8,015 nt of DNA from the NCBI GenBank assembly GCA_023260815.1, contig JALQUE010000185.1, forward strand, positions 1 through 8,015, written 5' to 3'. Made by a program: the position numbers and the translations under genes. The stretch is from Roseovarius sp. (GTDB lineage: Bacteria > Pseudomonadota > Alphaproteobacteria > Rhodobacterales > Rhodobacteraceae). Of this stretch, positions 1 to 6,014 are shown in pieces. How positions within the stretch are numbered: the stretch's first letter is position 1; each line of letters starts with the position of its first letter. Under the pieces are notes generated by a model. It was given only the letters and a program-made list of their open reading frames with translations, made no database searches and was not told the origin of the DNA.

Positions 1-1
1 G

Positions 2-487
2 CGAGATGTTGTTATTCTTCTCGACTCGATCACAAGACTTGGTAGGGCGTATAACACAGTTGTCCCATCATCGGGCAAGGTTCTGACGGGCGGTGTGGAT
101 GCCAACGCCCTGCAACGTCCCAAACGGTTCTTTGGTGCGGCCCGGAATATCGAAGAAGGCGGCTCTCTCACCATCATATCTACCGCGCTGATCGACACCG
201 GCAGCCGTATGGACGAGGTGATCTTCGAAGAATTCAAGGGGACCGGCAACTCGGAAATTGTGCTCGATCGCAAGATTGCGGACAAGCGCGTGTTCCCTGC
301 CATCGACATCCTGAAATCCGGCACCCGGAAGGAAGATCTGTTGATCAACAAGGTCGATCTGCAGAAAACGTTCGTTCTTCGGCGTATCCTCAACCCGATG
401 GGAACCACCGACGCGATCGAATTCCTGTTGTCAAAGCTCAAGCAAACCAAGACAAACACCGAATTCTTCGATTCGATGAATACCTGA
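2..487 (+). CDS. rho: Transcription termination factor Rho, 3' part (5' end outside window)
   Basis: Rho is a hexameric RNA-dependent ATPase/translocase that binds nascent RNA and releases RNA polymerase at factor-dependent terminators. The open frame runs in from the left edge and leaves 161 residues, the C-terminal part of a protein normally about 420 residues long. It begins at the Walker B segment DVVILLDSITRLGRAYN (nt 5-55), followed by the Q-loop region around VPSSGKVLTGGVDANALQRP, the R-loop KGTGN (nt 236-250), and SGTRKE (nt 317-334), which carries the arginine finger. The N-terminal RNA-binding domain and Walker A lie upstream of the window. It ends at TGA 485-487, 25 nt before mnmE on the same strand. 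An internal GTG at 95 could be mistaken for a start, but Rho sequence continues upstream without a break. Identification is very secure because this segment is almost invariant among bacteria. Confidence 0.97.
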   Translation, partial: RDVVILLDSITRLGRAYNTVVPSSGKVLTGGVDANALQRPKRFFGAARNIEEGGSLTIISTALIDTGSRMDEVIFEEFKGTGNSEIVLDRKIADKRVFPAIDILKSGTRKEDLLINKVDLQKTFVLRRILNPMGTTDAIEFLLSKLKQTKTNTEFFDSMNT

Positions 488-512
488 TACGGGCCTTCTT
501 GGGGGCAACGCG

Positions 513-1799
513 ATGGATACGATCTACGCCCTGTCAACGGCTCAGGGCAAAGCAGGCGTCGCCGTTATCCGTGTTTCGGGGCCGCTCGCGTTCGATGCGG
601 CTCATTCCCTGTGTGGGGACGTCCCCACCCCAAGGAACGCGGCTCTGCGGATTTTGTGTGGGCGCGATGGCATCCGGTTGGATGAAGCGCTTGTTCTGAC
701 CTTCGCGCAAGGGCACAGCTTTACCGGCGAAAACATCGTTGAATTTCACGTTCACGGCAGCACCGCAGTCGTGTCCGCAGTGCTCGGTGCCCTGTCCAAA
801 ATTGACGGTCTCCGACCGGCCGAGCCGGGTGAATTTACGCGCCGAGCCTTGGAAAATGGCCGCTTGGATTTGGCGCAGGTCGAAGGTCTTGCCGATCTGA
901 TTGACGCCGAAACCGAAGCTCAGCGACGTCAGGCGCTCCGCGTCTTGTCCGGCGATCTTGGAAAGCGCGCCGAAGCCTGGCGCACCGCGCTGATCCGGGC
1001 GGCCGCCCTTCTTGAAGCGACCATAGATTTCGCCGATGAAGAGGTCCCCGTGGACGTCTCCCCCGAGGTGACAGACCTTGTAACCAGCGTGGCGCAGGAT
1101 CTCCGCCGGGAAATTTCGGGCGTGACCACGGCGGAAAGGATTCGCTCCGGCTTCGAAGTTGCGATTGTTGGCGCGCCAAATGTCGGTAAATCAACGCTTC
1201 TGAACGCGCTGGCCGGGCGTGATGCGGCAATCACGTCCGAAGTAGCCGGCACAACGCGCGACGTGATCGAAGTCCGCATGGATCTTGGGGGGTTGCCAGT
1301 GACCCTGTTGGATACGGCGGGCATCCGCGAAACCGATGATGTTGTGGAATCCATAGGTGTGGAACGTGCCCTCTCTCGGGCCGCCACGGCCGATCTACGG
1401 GTTTTTCTCATCACCGATGACGATAGCCCGGATCTTGAACCGGAACGCGAAGACATCGTGTTGCAGGCCAAGGCCGATCTTGCGACCAATCCCAGCCAAG
1501 GCATATCCGGCAAAACCGGGTTTGGCGTGTCCCAGCTCATCAATCGCATAACGGAAATCCTGTCGGCGCGGGCGTCCGGCGCCGGGATAGCAACCCGGCT
1601 GCGCCACAAGCAGGCGATGGAACGGGGCTTGGCGGCCCTCGACTCGGCGCTCGTTCTTTTGCCCCAAGGCGAAGGCACCACCGACATAACCTCGGAAGAG
1701 ATTCGAACAGCTATCCGGGCGCTTGATTCTCTGGTAGGACGCATCGATATCGAGAACATCTTGGACGAAATATTCGCAAGCTTCTGCCTTGGGAAATGA
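513..1799 (+). CDS. mnmE: tRNA modification GTPase MnmE (TrmE)
   Basis: With MnmG, MnmE forms the complex that installs the 5-carboxymethylaminomethyl (or aminomethyl) group on wobble uridine U34 of tRNAs reading two-fold degenerate codon boxes, using a folate one-carbon donor. The 428-residue product is a little shorter than the E. coli protein (about 454). The N-terminal folate-binding/dimerisation domain (about 1-115, opening MDTIYALSTAQGKAGVAVIR) is followed by a helical domain with the GTPase inserted. P-loop GAPNVGKS is at 220-227, G2 TTRD at 247-250, G3 DTAG at 267-270 and a G5-like ISGKTG at 331-336. The C-terminal CLGK (425-428) matches the family's essential C-x-G-K tail. The G4 position reads AKAD (319-322) where NKxD is usual. 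The ATG at 513 matches the family N-terminus; the G-run at 500-505 may act as a weak ribosome-binding site. The stop lies 3 nt before the GTG at 1803, directly ahead of the partner gene mnmG. Confidence 0.96.
   Translation: MDTIYALSTAQGKAGVAVIRVSGPLAFDAAHSLCGDVPTPRNAALRILCGRDGIRLDEALVLTFAQGHSFTGENIVEFHVHGSTAVVSAVLGALSKIDGLRPAEPGEFTRRALENGRLDLAQVEGLADLIDAETEAQRRQALRVLSGDLGKRAEAWRTALIRAAALLEATIDFADEEVPVDVSPEVTDLVTSVAQDLRREISGVTTAERIRSGFEVAIVGAPNVGKSTLLNALAGRDAAITSEVAGTTRDVIEVRMDLGGLPVTLLDTAGIRETDDVVESIGVERALSRAATADLRVFLITDDDSPDLEPEREDIVLQAKADLATNPSQGISGKTGFGVSQLINRITEILSARASGAGIATRLRHKQAMERGLAALDSALVLLPQGEGTTDITSEEIRTAIRALDSLVGRIDIENILDEIFASFCLGK
613..628. repeat. 16-bp perfect palindrome GTGGGGACGTCCCCAC within mnmE
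   Basis: Both strands read GTGGGGACGTCCCCAC, and symmetry breaks at the flanking bases 612 and 629. It encodes CGDVPT near residue 34 of MnmE, about 100 nt after the start codon. In mRNA it could fold as a 6-bp GC-rich stem with an ACGT loop. It is unrelated in sequence to parS. No binding protein is known to me, and it may be chance in GC-rich coding sequence. Confidence 0.5.
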
Positions 1800-1803
1800 G
1801 GAG
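1798..1803 (+). promoter_or_regulatory. Ribosome-binding site of mnmG (GAGGAG)
   Basis: GAGGAG overlaps the mnmE stop codon (TGA 1797-1799). It lies 8 nt upstream of an in-frame GTG at 1812 but directly abuts and overlaps the GTG at 1803. Spacing therefore favours initiation at 1812, giving a protein that starts MKHFDVIVIGGG. The longer start at 1803 would have to rely on the weaker GGGA at 1791-1794. The 8-nt spacer between this site and GTG 1812 is exactly the left half of the parS site. Confidence 0.6.
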
Positions 1804-3674
1804 TGTTTCACGTGAAACATTTTGATGTCATTGTTATCGGCGGCGGCCACGCCGGATGTGATGCAGCGCATGCCGCGGCGCGCGTTGGTGCGCGCACGGC
1901 CCTTGTGACGCTGAACAAATCCGGTATTGGCGTCATGTCCTGCAACCCCGCCATCGGTGGGCTTGGAAAGGGCCATCTCGTCCGCGAGATTGATGCCCTT
2001 GACGGTGTCATGGGCCGCGTGGCCGATAAGGCAGGCATCCAATTTCGGCTTCTGAACCGCCGCAAAGGCCCCGCAGTCCAAGGCCCCCGTGCGCAGGCAG
2101 ATCGCAAACTCTACCGCGAGGCCATGCTGTCCGAGATCGAATCGCACCCAGATCTTGAGATCATCGAAGGTGAAGCGACGGATTTCCTGATGCAAGGCGA
2201 TCGGGTCACCGGGATCGCCTTGGCCGACGGAAGTGAGATCACAGCAGGCTCCGTCGTGCTTACAACAGGCACCTTCCTGCGCGGCGTCATTCACATTGGC
2301 GACGTGTCCCGCTCTGGGGGCCGTATGGGTGACAAGCCGTCCATCAAACTGGCTGAGCGTATGGACAGCTTCGCCTTGGATCTTGGCCGCCTCAAAACAG
2401 GCACCCCGCCGCGTCTTGATGGCACGACGATTGACTGGGACGCGCTTGACAAGCAGCCCGGTGACGATGAACCGGTGTTGTTCTCTTTCCTGTCTGGGGC
2501 GCCGACGGCCCAGCAAATCTCCTGTGCGATTACGCATACGAACGAGAAGACGCACGAGATTATCCGCGACAACCTTGCCCGGTCAGCCATGTATGGTGGC
2601 CATATCGATGGTGTTGGCCCCCGGTATTGCCCGTCCATCGAAGACAAGATTGTGCGCTTTGCCGACAAGACGTCGCATCAAATTTTCCTTGAGCCGGAAA
2701 GCCTGTCCGACAACCTGATATACCCCAACGGCATCTCAACCTCCCTCCCCGAAGAGGTGCAGCATGATTATGTGCGCTCGATTTCTGGCCTGGAAAACGC
2801 TGTGATCGTGCAGCCGGGCTATGCGATCGAATATGATTACGTCGACCCCCGCGCGCTTGACGCCACGCTGGCCGTCAAAACAGTGCCCGGCCTTTACCTT
2901 GCTGGCCAAATCAATGGAACCACCGGCTATGAAGAGGCCGCGGCCCAGGGTCTTGTCGCCGGTCTCAACGCTGCGTTGGCGGTTCAGGGGCGCGACCCTG
3001 TCCTGTTCAGCCGCTCGGACAGTTATATCGGTGTGATGGTTGATGATCTCATAACGCGCGGCGTGTCAGAACCTTACCGCATGTTCACTTCCCGCGCAGA
3101 ATTTCGCCTGTCTCTGCGTGCCGATAATGCCGATCAACGCCTGACTCCGTTGGGGATTGCCGCCGGGCTTGTCGGCCCAACGCGCCAGCGCGCGTTCGAA
3201 ACGAAGATGGAGCGCCTCGAGTCCGCGCGCACCCGCCTCGCTTCGCAAAGCTTCACACCCCGCGAGCTGGTAAAAACAGGCGTAAAGATCAATCAAGACG
3301 GATCGCGCCGCACCGGTTTTCAGCTGCTCGCCTTTCCAGATATCGACTTCTCTCACCTTTTGATGCTGGACCCAACGCTGTCGGACATCGATGAAGCCTC
3401 GCGCGCCCAGCTTGAAAAGGACGCGCTTTATGCCAATTACATCCAACGCCAGAACCGTGATGTGGAAATGATGAAGCGGGATGAGGCGCAGGAAATTCCT
3501 GCAGACCTTGATTTTTCCACCATTGACGGACTTTCGAACGAGTTGAAGACCAAACTTGTGGCCGCGCGCCCCGCAAATCTTGCGCAAGCGTCGCGGATTG
3601 ATGGCATGACGCCCGCGGCGTTGACGCTGCTTATGGCCCGCCTTCGCCTCCGGCGGCGTGAAAAAACGGCATGA
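1803..3674 (+). CDS. mnmG: tRNA uridine-5-carboxymethylaminomethyl modification enzyme MnmG (GidA)
   Basis: MnmG is the FAD/NADH-dependent subunit that works with MnmE to modify U34 of selected tRNAs. The product is 623 residues from GTG 1803 (E. coli 629). The FAD dinucleotide-binding motif GGGHAG is at 13-18. The conserved SCNPAIGGLGKGHLVREID at 46-64 contains Cys47. A second conserved cysteine sits in RYCPSIEDK (Cys276, equivalent to E. coli Cys277). The family signature AGQINGTTGYEEAAAQG lies at about 367-383, and SRAEFRLSLRADNADQRL follows at about 428. The C-terminal helical domain, which contacts MnmE in known complexes, is complete. The start is uncertain: GTG 1803 gives MFHVKHFDVI and GTG 1812 gives MKHFDVI with better Shine-Dalgarno spacing. 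The first codons are built from a parS site. The stop TGA overlaps the rsmG ATG by 4 nt (ATGA), so translation is probably coupled. Confidence 0.96.
   Translation: MFHVKHFDVIVIGGGHAGCDAAHAAARVGARTALVTLNKSGIGVMSCNPAIGGLGKGHLVREIDALDGVMGRVADKAGIQFRLLNRRKGPAVQGPRAQADRKLYREAMLSEIESHPDLEIIEGEATDFLMQGDRVTGIALADGSEITAGSVVLTTGTFLRGVIHIGDVSRSGGRMGDKPSIKLAERMDSFALDLGRLKTGTPPRLDGTTIDWDALDKQPGDDEPVLFSFLSGAPTAQQISCAITHTNEKTHEIIRDNLARSAMYGGHIDGVGPRYCPSIEDKIVRFADKTSHQIFLEPESLSDNLIYPNGISTSLPEEVQHDYVRSISGLENAVIVQPGYAIEYDYVDPRALDATLAVKTVPGLYLAGQINGTTGYEEAAAQGLVAGLNAALAVQGRDPVLFSRSDSYIGVMVDDLITRGVSEPYRMFTSRAEFRLSLRADNADQRLTPLGIAAGLVGPTRQRAFETKMERLESARTRLASQSFTPRELVKTGVKINQDGSRRTGFQLLAFPDIDFSHLLMLDPTLSDIDEASRAQLEKDALYANYIQRQNRDVEMMKRDEAQEIPADLDFSTIDGLSNELKTKLVAARPANLAQASRIDGMTPAALTLLMARLRLRRREKTA
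1804..1819. promoter_or_regulatory. parS: parS site 1 (ParB loading site) at the 5' end of mnmG
   Basis: TGTTTCACGTGAAACA is a perfect 16-bp palindrome identical to the canonical bacterial chromosomal parS consensus. The cognate ParB is encoded 3.3 kb downstream in this window. ParB loads here, binds CTP and closes as a clamp that slides onto flanking DNA. ParA then uses this nucleoprotein complex to segregate the origin region. The site overlaps the start of mnmG and is read there as the peptide FHVKH. Identification rests on the exact consensus match plus linkage to parAB; binding itself is inferred. Confidence 0.95.
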
Positions 3675-4282
3675 GCGACGCGCCCGACCTGAATGTTTCA
3701 CGTGAAACACTGGAGCGTCTGAAAACCTATGAGGCGCTTTTGCGCAAGTGGACGCCTCGTATAAACCTTGTCGCGCGCTCTACCTTGCCCGATTTGTGGC
3801 GCCGTCATTTCGTCGATTCTGTCCAGATCGCCGATCTTGCGCCTCAAGAGGTTAATCACTGGGCCGATCTTGGGTCTGGCGCCGGGTTTCCCGGCCTGGT
3901 CATCGCCATTATGGCGCTTGAGACCGGCACGCCAAACCGCGTTACCCTTGTGGAAAGCGATGCACGCAAATGTGCATTCCTTCGGACGGTCATCCGCGAA
4001 ACGGGTGCTAGGGCCACTGTCATCAACGATCGCATCGAAAATATACCGCCGCTTGGGGCGGATGTTTTGTCGGCGCGCGCGCTGGCCGATCTGACAACCC
4101 TGCTTGGTTTCGTTGAGCAACACATGAAGCCCGATGGAACCGCAATCTTCCCCAAGGGTGAAACCTGGCAGAAAGAGGTTGAGGCCGCGCAAACAGCTTG
4201 GACCTTCGCCGCCCAACTTGCTAAAAGTAAAACTGAAACTGGCCCCGTCATTCTGACCATCACAGGAGTCGCCCGTGTCTGA
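3671..4282 (+). CDS. rsmG: 16S rRNA (guanine527-N7)-methyltransferase RsmG (GidB)
   Basis: RsmG is an S-adenosylmethionine-dependent methyltransferase that makes m7G527 in 16S rRNA of the small subunit; in several bacteria its loss gives low-level streptomycin resistance. The 203-residue product is close to the usual length (E. coli 207). Visible family features are WTPRINLVARS (27-37), RRHFVDS (44-50), the SAM-binding glycine-rich loop DLGSGAGFPGL (66-76), the acidic loop LVESDARKCAFLR, the SARAL segment and FPKGE near the C-terminus. The ATG at 3671 overlaps the mnmG stop (ATGA) and has no strong Shine-Dalgarno of its own, so coupling to mnmG is likely. Residues 8-13 (NVSRET) are encoded by the second parS site. 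The 3' end overlaps the parA start by 8 nt. The protein appears complete. Confidence 0.95.
   Translation: MSDAPDLNVSRETLERLKTYEALLRKWTPRINLVARSTLPDLWRRHFVDSVQIADLAPQEVNHWADLGSGAGFPGLVIAIMALETGTPNRVTLVESDARKCAFLRTVIRETGARATVINDRIENIPPLGADVLSARALADLTTLLGFVEQHMKPDGTAIFPKGETWQKEVEAAQTAWTFAAQLAKSKTETGPVILTITGVARV
3694..3709. promoter_or_regulatory. parS: parS site 2 (ParB loading site) inside rsmG
   Basis: This is a second perfect copy of TGTTTCACGTGAAACA, 1,890 bp from the first and about 570 bp upstream of parA. It lies within codons 8-13 of rsmG and is read in a different frame from site 1, giving VSRET instead of FHVKH. Multiple parS sites clustered near parAB and the origin are normal for this partition system. 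The exact match makes the call strong; occupancy by ParB is inferred. Confidence 0.95.
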
Positions 4283-5084
4283 TCCGACCCGCCCTCGCGG
4301 ACCCAAGATCATTGCTGTTGCAAACCAGAAAGGCGGCGTTGGAAAGACCACGACAACGATCAATCTGGGTGCCGCGCTTGCCGAAGCTGGCCAGAAAGTG
4401 CTGGTTATCGATCTCGACCCCCAGGGTAACGCCTCCACCGGCCTCGGAATCGAAGCGTCAGATCGTGAATTTACCACTTACGAGCTTCTTCTTGAGGAAA
4501 TTGACCTTGCAGACGTGGTTCAGGAAACCGCCTTCGACAATCTGTTGATCGTCCCCGCAACCGTCGATCTCAGCTCTGCGGATATGGAGCTGATTTCAAC
4601 CGAAAAGCGTAGTTTTCTTCTGCATGACGCTCTGCGACAGACCGCGATGGATGATTACGCGATTGATTACATCCTGATCGATTGCCCCCCTTCGCTCAAC
4701 CTTCTGACGATCAACGCCATGGTCGCGGCTCATTCGGTGCTGGTTCCGCTGCAAAGTGAATTTTTCGCGCTCGAAGGTTTGTCACAGCTTATGCTGACCA
4801 TCCGCGAGGTGCGCCAATCCGCCAATCCGGACCTGCGAATCGAAGGCGTTGTCCTGACGATGTTCGATTCGCGCAACAACCTGTCGTCACAGGTTGAACA
4901 GGATGCGCGAGACAATTTGGGCGCACTGGTGTTTCAGACGCGAATCCCCCGGAATGTCCGCGTCAGCGAGGCGCCCTCCTACGCGGTGCCCGTGCTGCAA
5001 TATGATTCTGCTTCCAAGGGCGCGCAGGCATATCGCGAGCTTGCCCAGGAATTGATGTCAAATCAGACGCGCGCCGCCGCGTAA
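4275..5084 (+). CDS. parA: Chromosome partitioning ATPase ParA (Soj family)
   Basis: ParA is a Walker-type ATPase that binds nucleoid DNA non-specifically as an ATP dimer and is stimulated by ParB, producing the gradient that moves replicated origins apart. The product is 269 residues, typical of a chromosomal ParA without the N-terminal helix-turn-helix domain of many plasmid ParAs. The deviant Walker A KGGVGKTT is at 19-26, with the signature lysine (K19) and catalytic-loop lysine (K24). DLDPQGNAST (A' motif) is at 46-55 and Walker B ILIDCPP at 133-139. The C-terminal half carries the LQSEFFALEGL region expected of ParA/Soj. The GTG start at 4275 has AGGAG at 4264-4268 with 6-nt spacing and overlaps the rsmG stop by 8 nt (GTGTCTGA). 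No separate promoter is evident, so it is probably expressed with rsmG or from a promoter inside upstream genes. parB follows after 15 nt. Confidence 0.96.
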   Translation: MSDPTRPRGPKIIAVANQKGGVGKTTTTINLGAALAEAGQKVLVIDLDPQGNASTGLGIEASDREFTTYELLLEEIDLADVVQETAFDNLLIVPATVDLSSADMELISTEKRSFLLHDALRQTAMDDYAIDYILIDCPPSLNLLTINAMVAAHSVLVPLQSEFFALEGLSQLMLTIREVRQSANPDLRIEGVVLTMFDSRNNLSSQVEQDARDNLGALVFQTRIPRNVRVSEAPSYAVPVLQYDSASKGAQAYRELAQELMSNQTRAAA

Positions 5085-5099
5085 AAACAGGAGCTTCGG

Positions 5100-6008
5100 A
5101 TGGCTGACAAGAAAACCAGACAGCGCGGCTTGGGCCGTGGCCTGTCCGCGCTCATGGCTGATGTGAACGACGACAAGGCAACTGCGTCTGATGCCCCCAA
5201 GACAGCGGATCGCACTGTTCCAATTGAGAAAATTCGCCCCAACCCAGATCAGCCCCGGCGTAGCTTCGACAAGGAAAAGCTCGAAGATCTTGCCGCGTCG
5301 ATCAAGGAAAAAGGTATTATTCAGCCCCTTATCGTCCGGCCCATTCCCGGCGATGACGCCGCGTTCGAGATTGTTGCCGGCGAGCGTCGCTGGCGCGCGG
5401 CCCAGATGGCCAAGCTGCACCAGATTCCTGTTCTGGTCCGTGATTTCAACGACACCGAAGTTCTCGAGATCGCCATAATCGAAAACATCCAGCGCGCCGA
5501 TCTGAATCCCGTGGAAGAGGCCGCAGGATATAGTCAGTTGATGGACAAGTTCGGCCATACACAGGAAAAACTGTCCGAGGTTCTGGGCAAAAGCCGCAGT
5601 TACATCGCCAATTCGGTGCGCCTTCTGTCTCTTCCCGACGAGGTTCAGACGTATCTCCGTGATGGCCGCCTCAGCGCCGGACATGCCCGCGCCCTGATCA
5701 CAGCCGAAGATCCCGCTGCTCTGGCGCGCGAGGTCATCAAGAAAGGCCTGTCCGTCCGCGAAACCGAAGCGCTCGTCAAGAAAACCATCAGCAATATTTT
5801 CGCTGACCCCGCCAAAAAGCGCAAACCATCCAAATCGGTGGAAAAGGATGCCGACACAAAGGCGCTCGAAGGTGATTTATCTGCCAATCTTGGTATGACT
5901 GTCAGGCTGGATCACAAGCCGGGTCAGGAAAAGGGGCAGATCACCATCAGCTATGAAACCCTTGATCAGCTAGACACATTGTGCCGGATGCTCAGCACTG
6001 GGGATTGA
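5100..6008 (+). CDS. parB: Chromosome partitioning protein ParB (CTP-dependent DNA clamp)
   Basis: ParB binds parS, hydrolyses CTP and spreads along DNA as a sliding clamp that stimulates ParA. The 302-residue product shows the full domain order. The N-terminal RGLGRGLSALM (9-19) resembles the ParA-stimulating motif. The ParB/Srx-like CTP-binding domain contains NPDQPRR (48-54), GIIQPLIVRP (72-81), GERRWRA (94-100) and ENIQR (128-132). The central DNA-binding helix-turn-helix spans about 154-176 (TQEKLSEVLGKSRSYIANSV). After a lysine-rich, probably flexible linker (about 238-250), the C-terminal dimerisation domain ends GQITISYETLDQLDTL. The ATG at 5100 is preceded by AGGAG (5089-5093) with 6-nt spacing. 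Two perfect sites for this protein lie upstream in the same operon. It ends 6 nt from the convergent hemW stop. Confidence 0.96.
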   Translation: MADKKTRQRGLGRGLSALMADVNDDKATASDAPKTADRTVPIEKIRPNPDQPRRSFDKEKLEDLAASIKEKGIIQPLIVRPIPGDDAAFEIVAGERRWRAAQMAKLHQIPVLVRDFNDTEVLEIAIIENIQRADLNPVEEAAGYSQLMDKFGHTQEKLSEVLGKSRSYIANSVRLLSLPDEVQTYLRDGRLSAGHARALITAEDPAALAREVIKKGLSVRETEALVKKTISNIFADPAKKRKPSKSVEKDADTKALEGDLSANLGMTVRLDHKPGQEKGQITISYETLDQLDTLCRMLSTGD

Positions 6009-6014
6009 TCGCTG

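Noticed and set aside
997..1008. 12-bp palindrome GGGCGGCCGCCC in mnmE
   Set aside because: It encodes an Arg-Ala-Ala-Ala stretch in GC-rich sequence, where such symmetry is expected by chance.
929..1759. 276-codon antisense open frame inside mnmE
   Set aside because: Composition is rich in Ser, Arg and Ala as expected for an antisense shadow of GC-rich coding sequence; mnmE fully explains the region.
1395..2555. 386-codon antisense open frame across mnmE and mnmG
   Set aside because: It is the opposite-strand shadow of two well-identified genes in GC-rich DNA. It resembles no family I know and spans the mnmE/mnmG junction; its FHVKH string only reflects the parS palindrome.
3066..3710. 214-codon minus-strand open frame starting MFHVKH
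   Set aside because: The start looks like MnmG only because parS is palindromic. The rest is antisense to mnmG and has no family features.
3881..3895. Hairpin-like GCCGGG-TTT-CCCGGC in rsmG
   Set aside because: It falls in the SAM-binding loop where Gly and Pro codons impose the bases, and there is no T-run, so it does not look like a terminator.
4930..4945. Possible third, degenerate parS beginning TGTTTCA in parA
   Set aside because: Only the left half matches; about 9 of 16 positions agree overall and the palindrome is absent.
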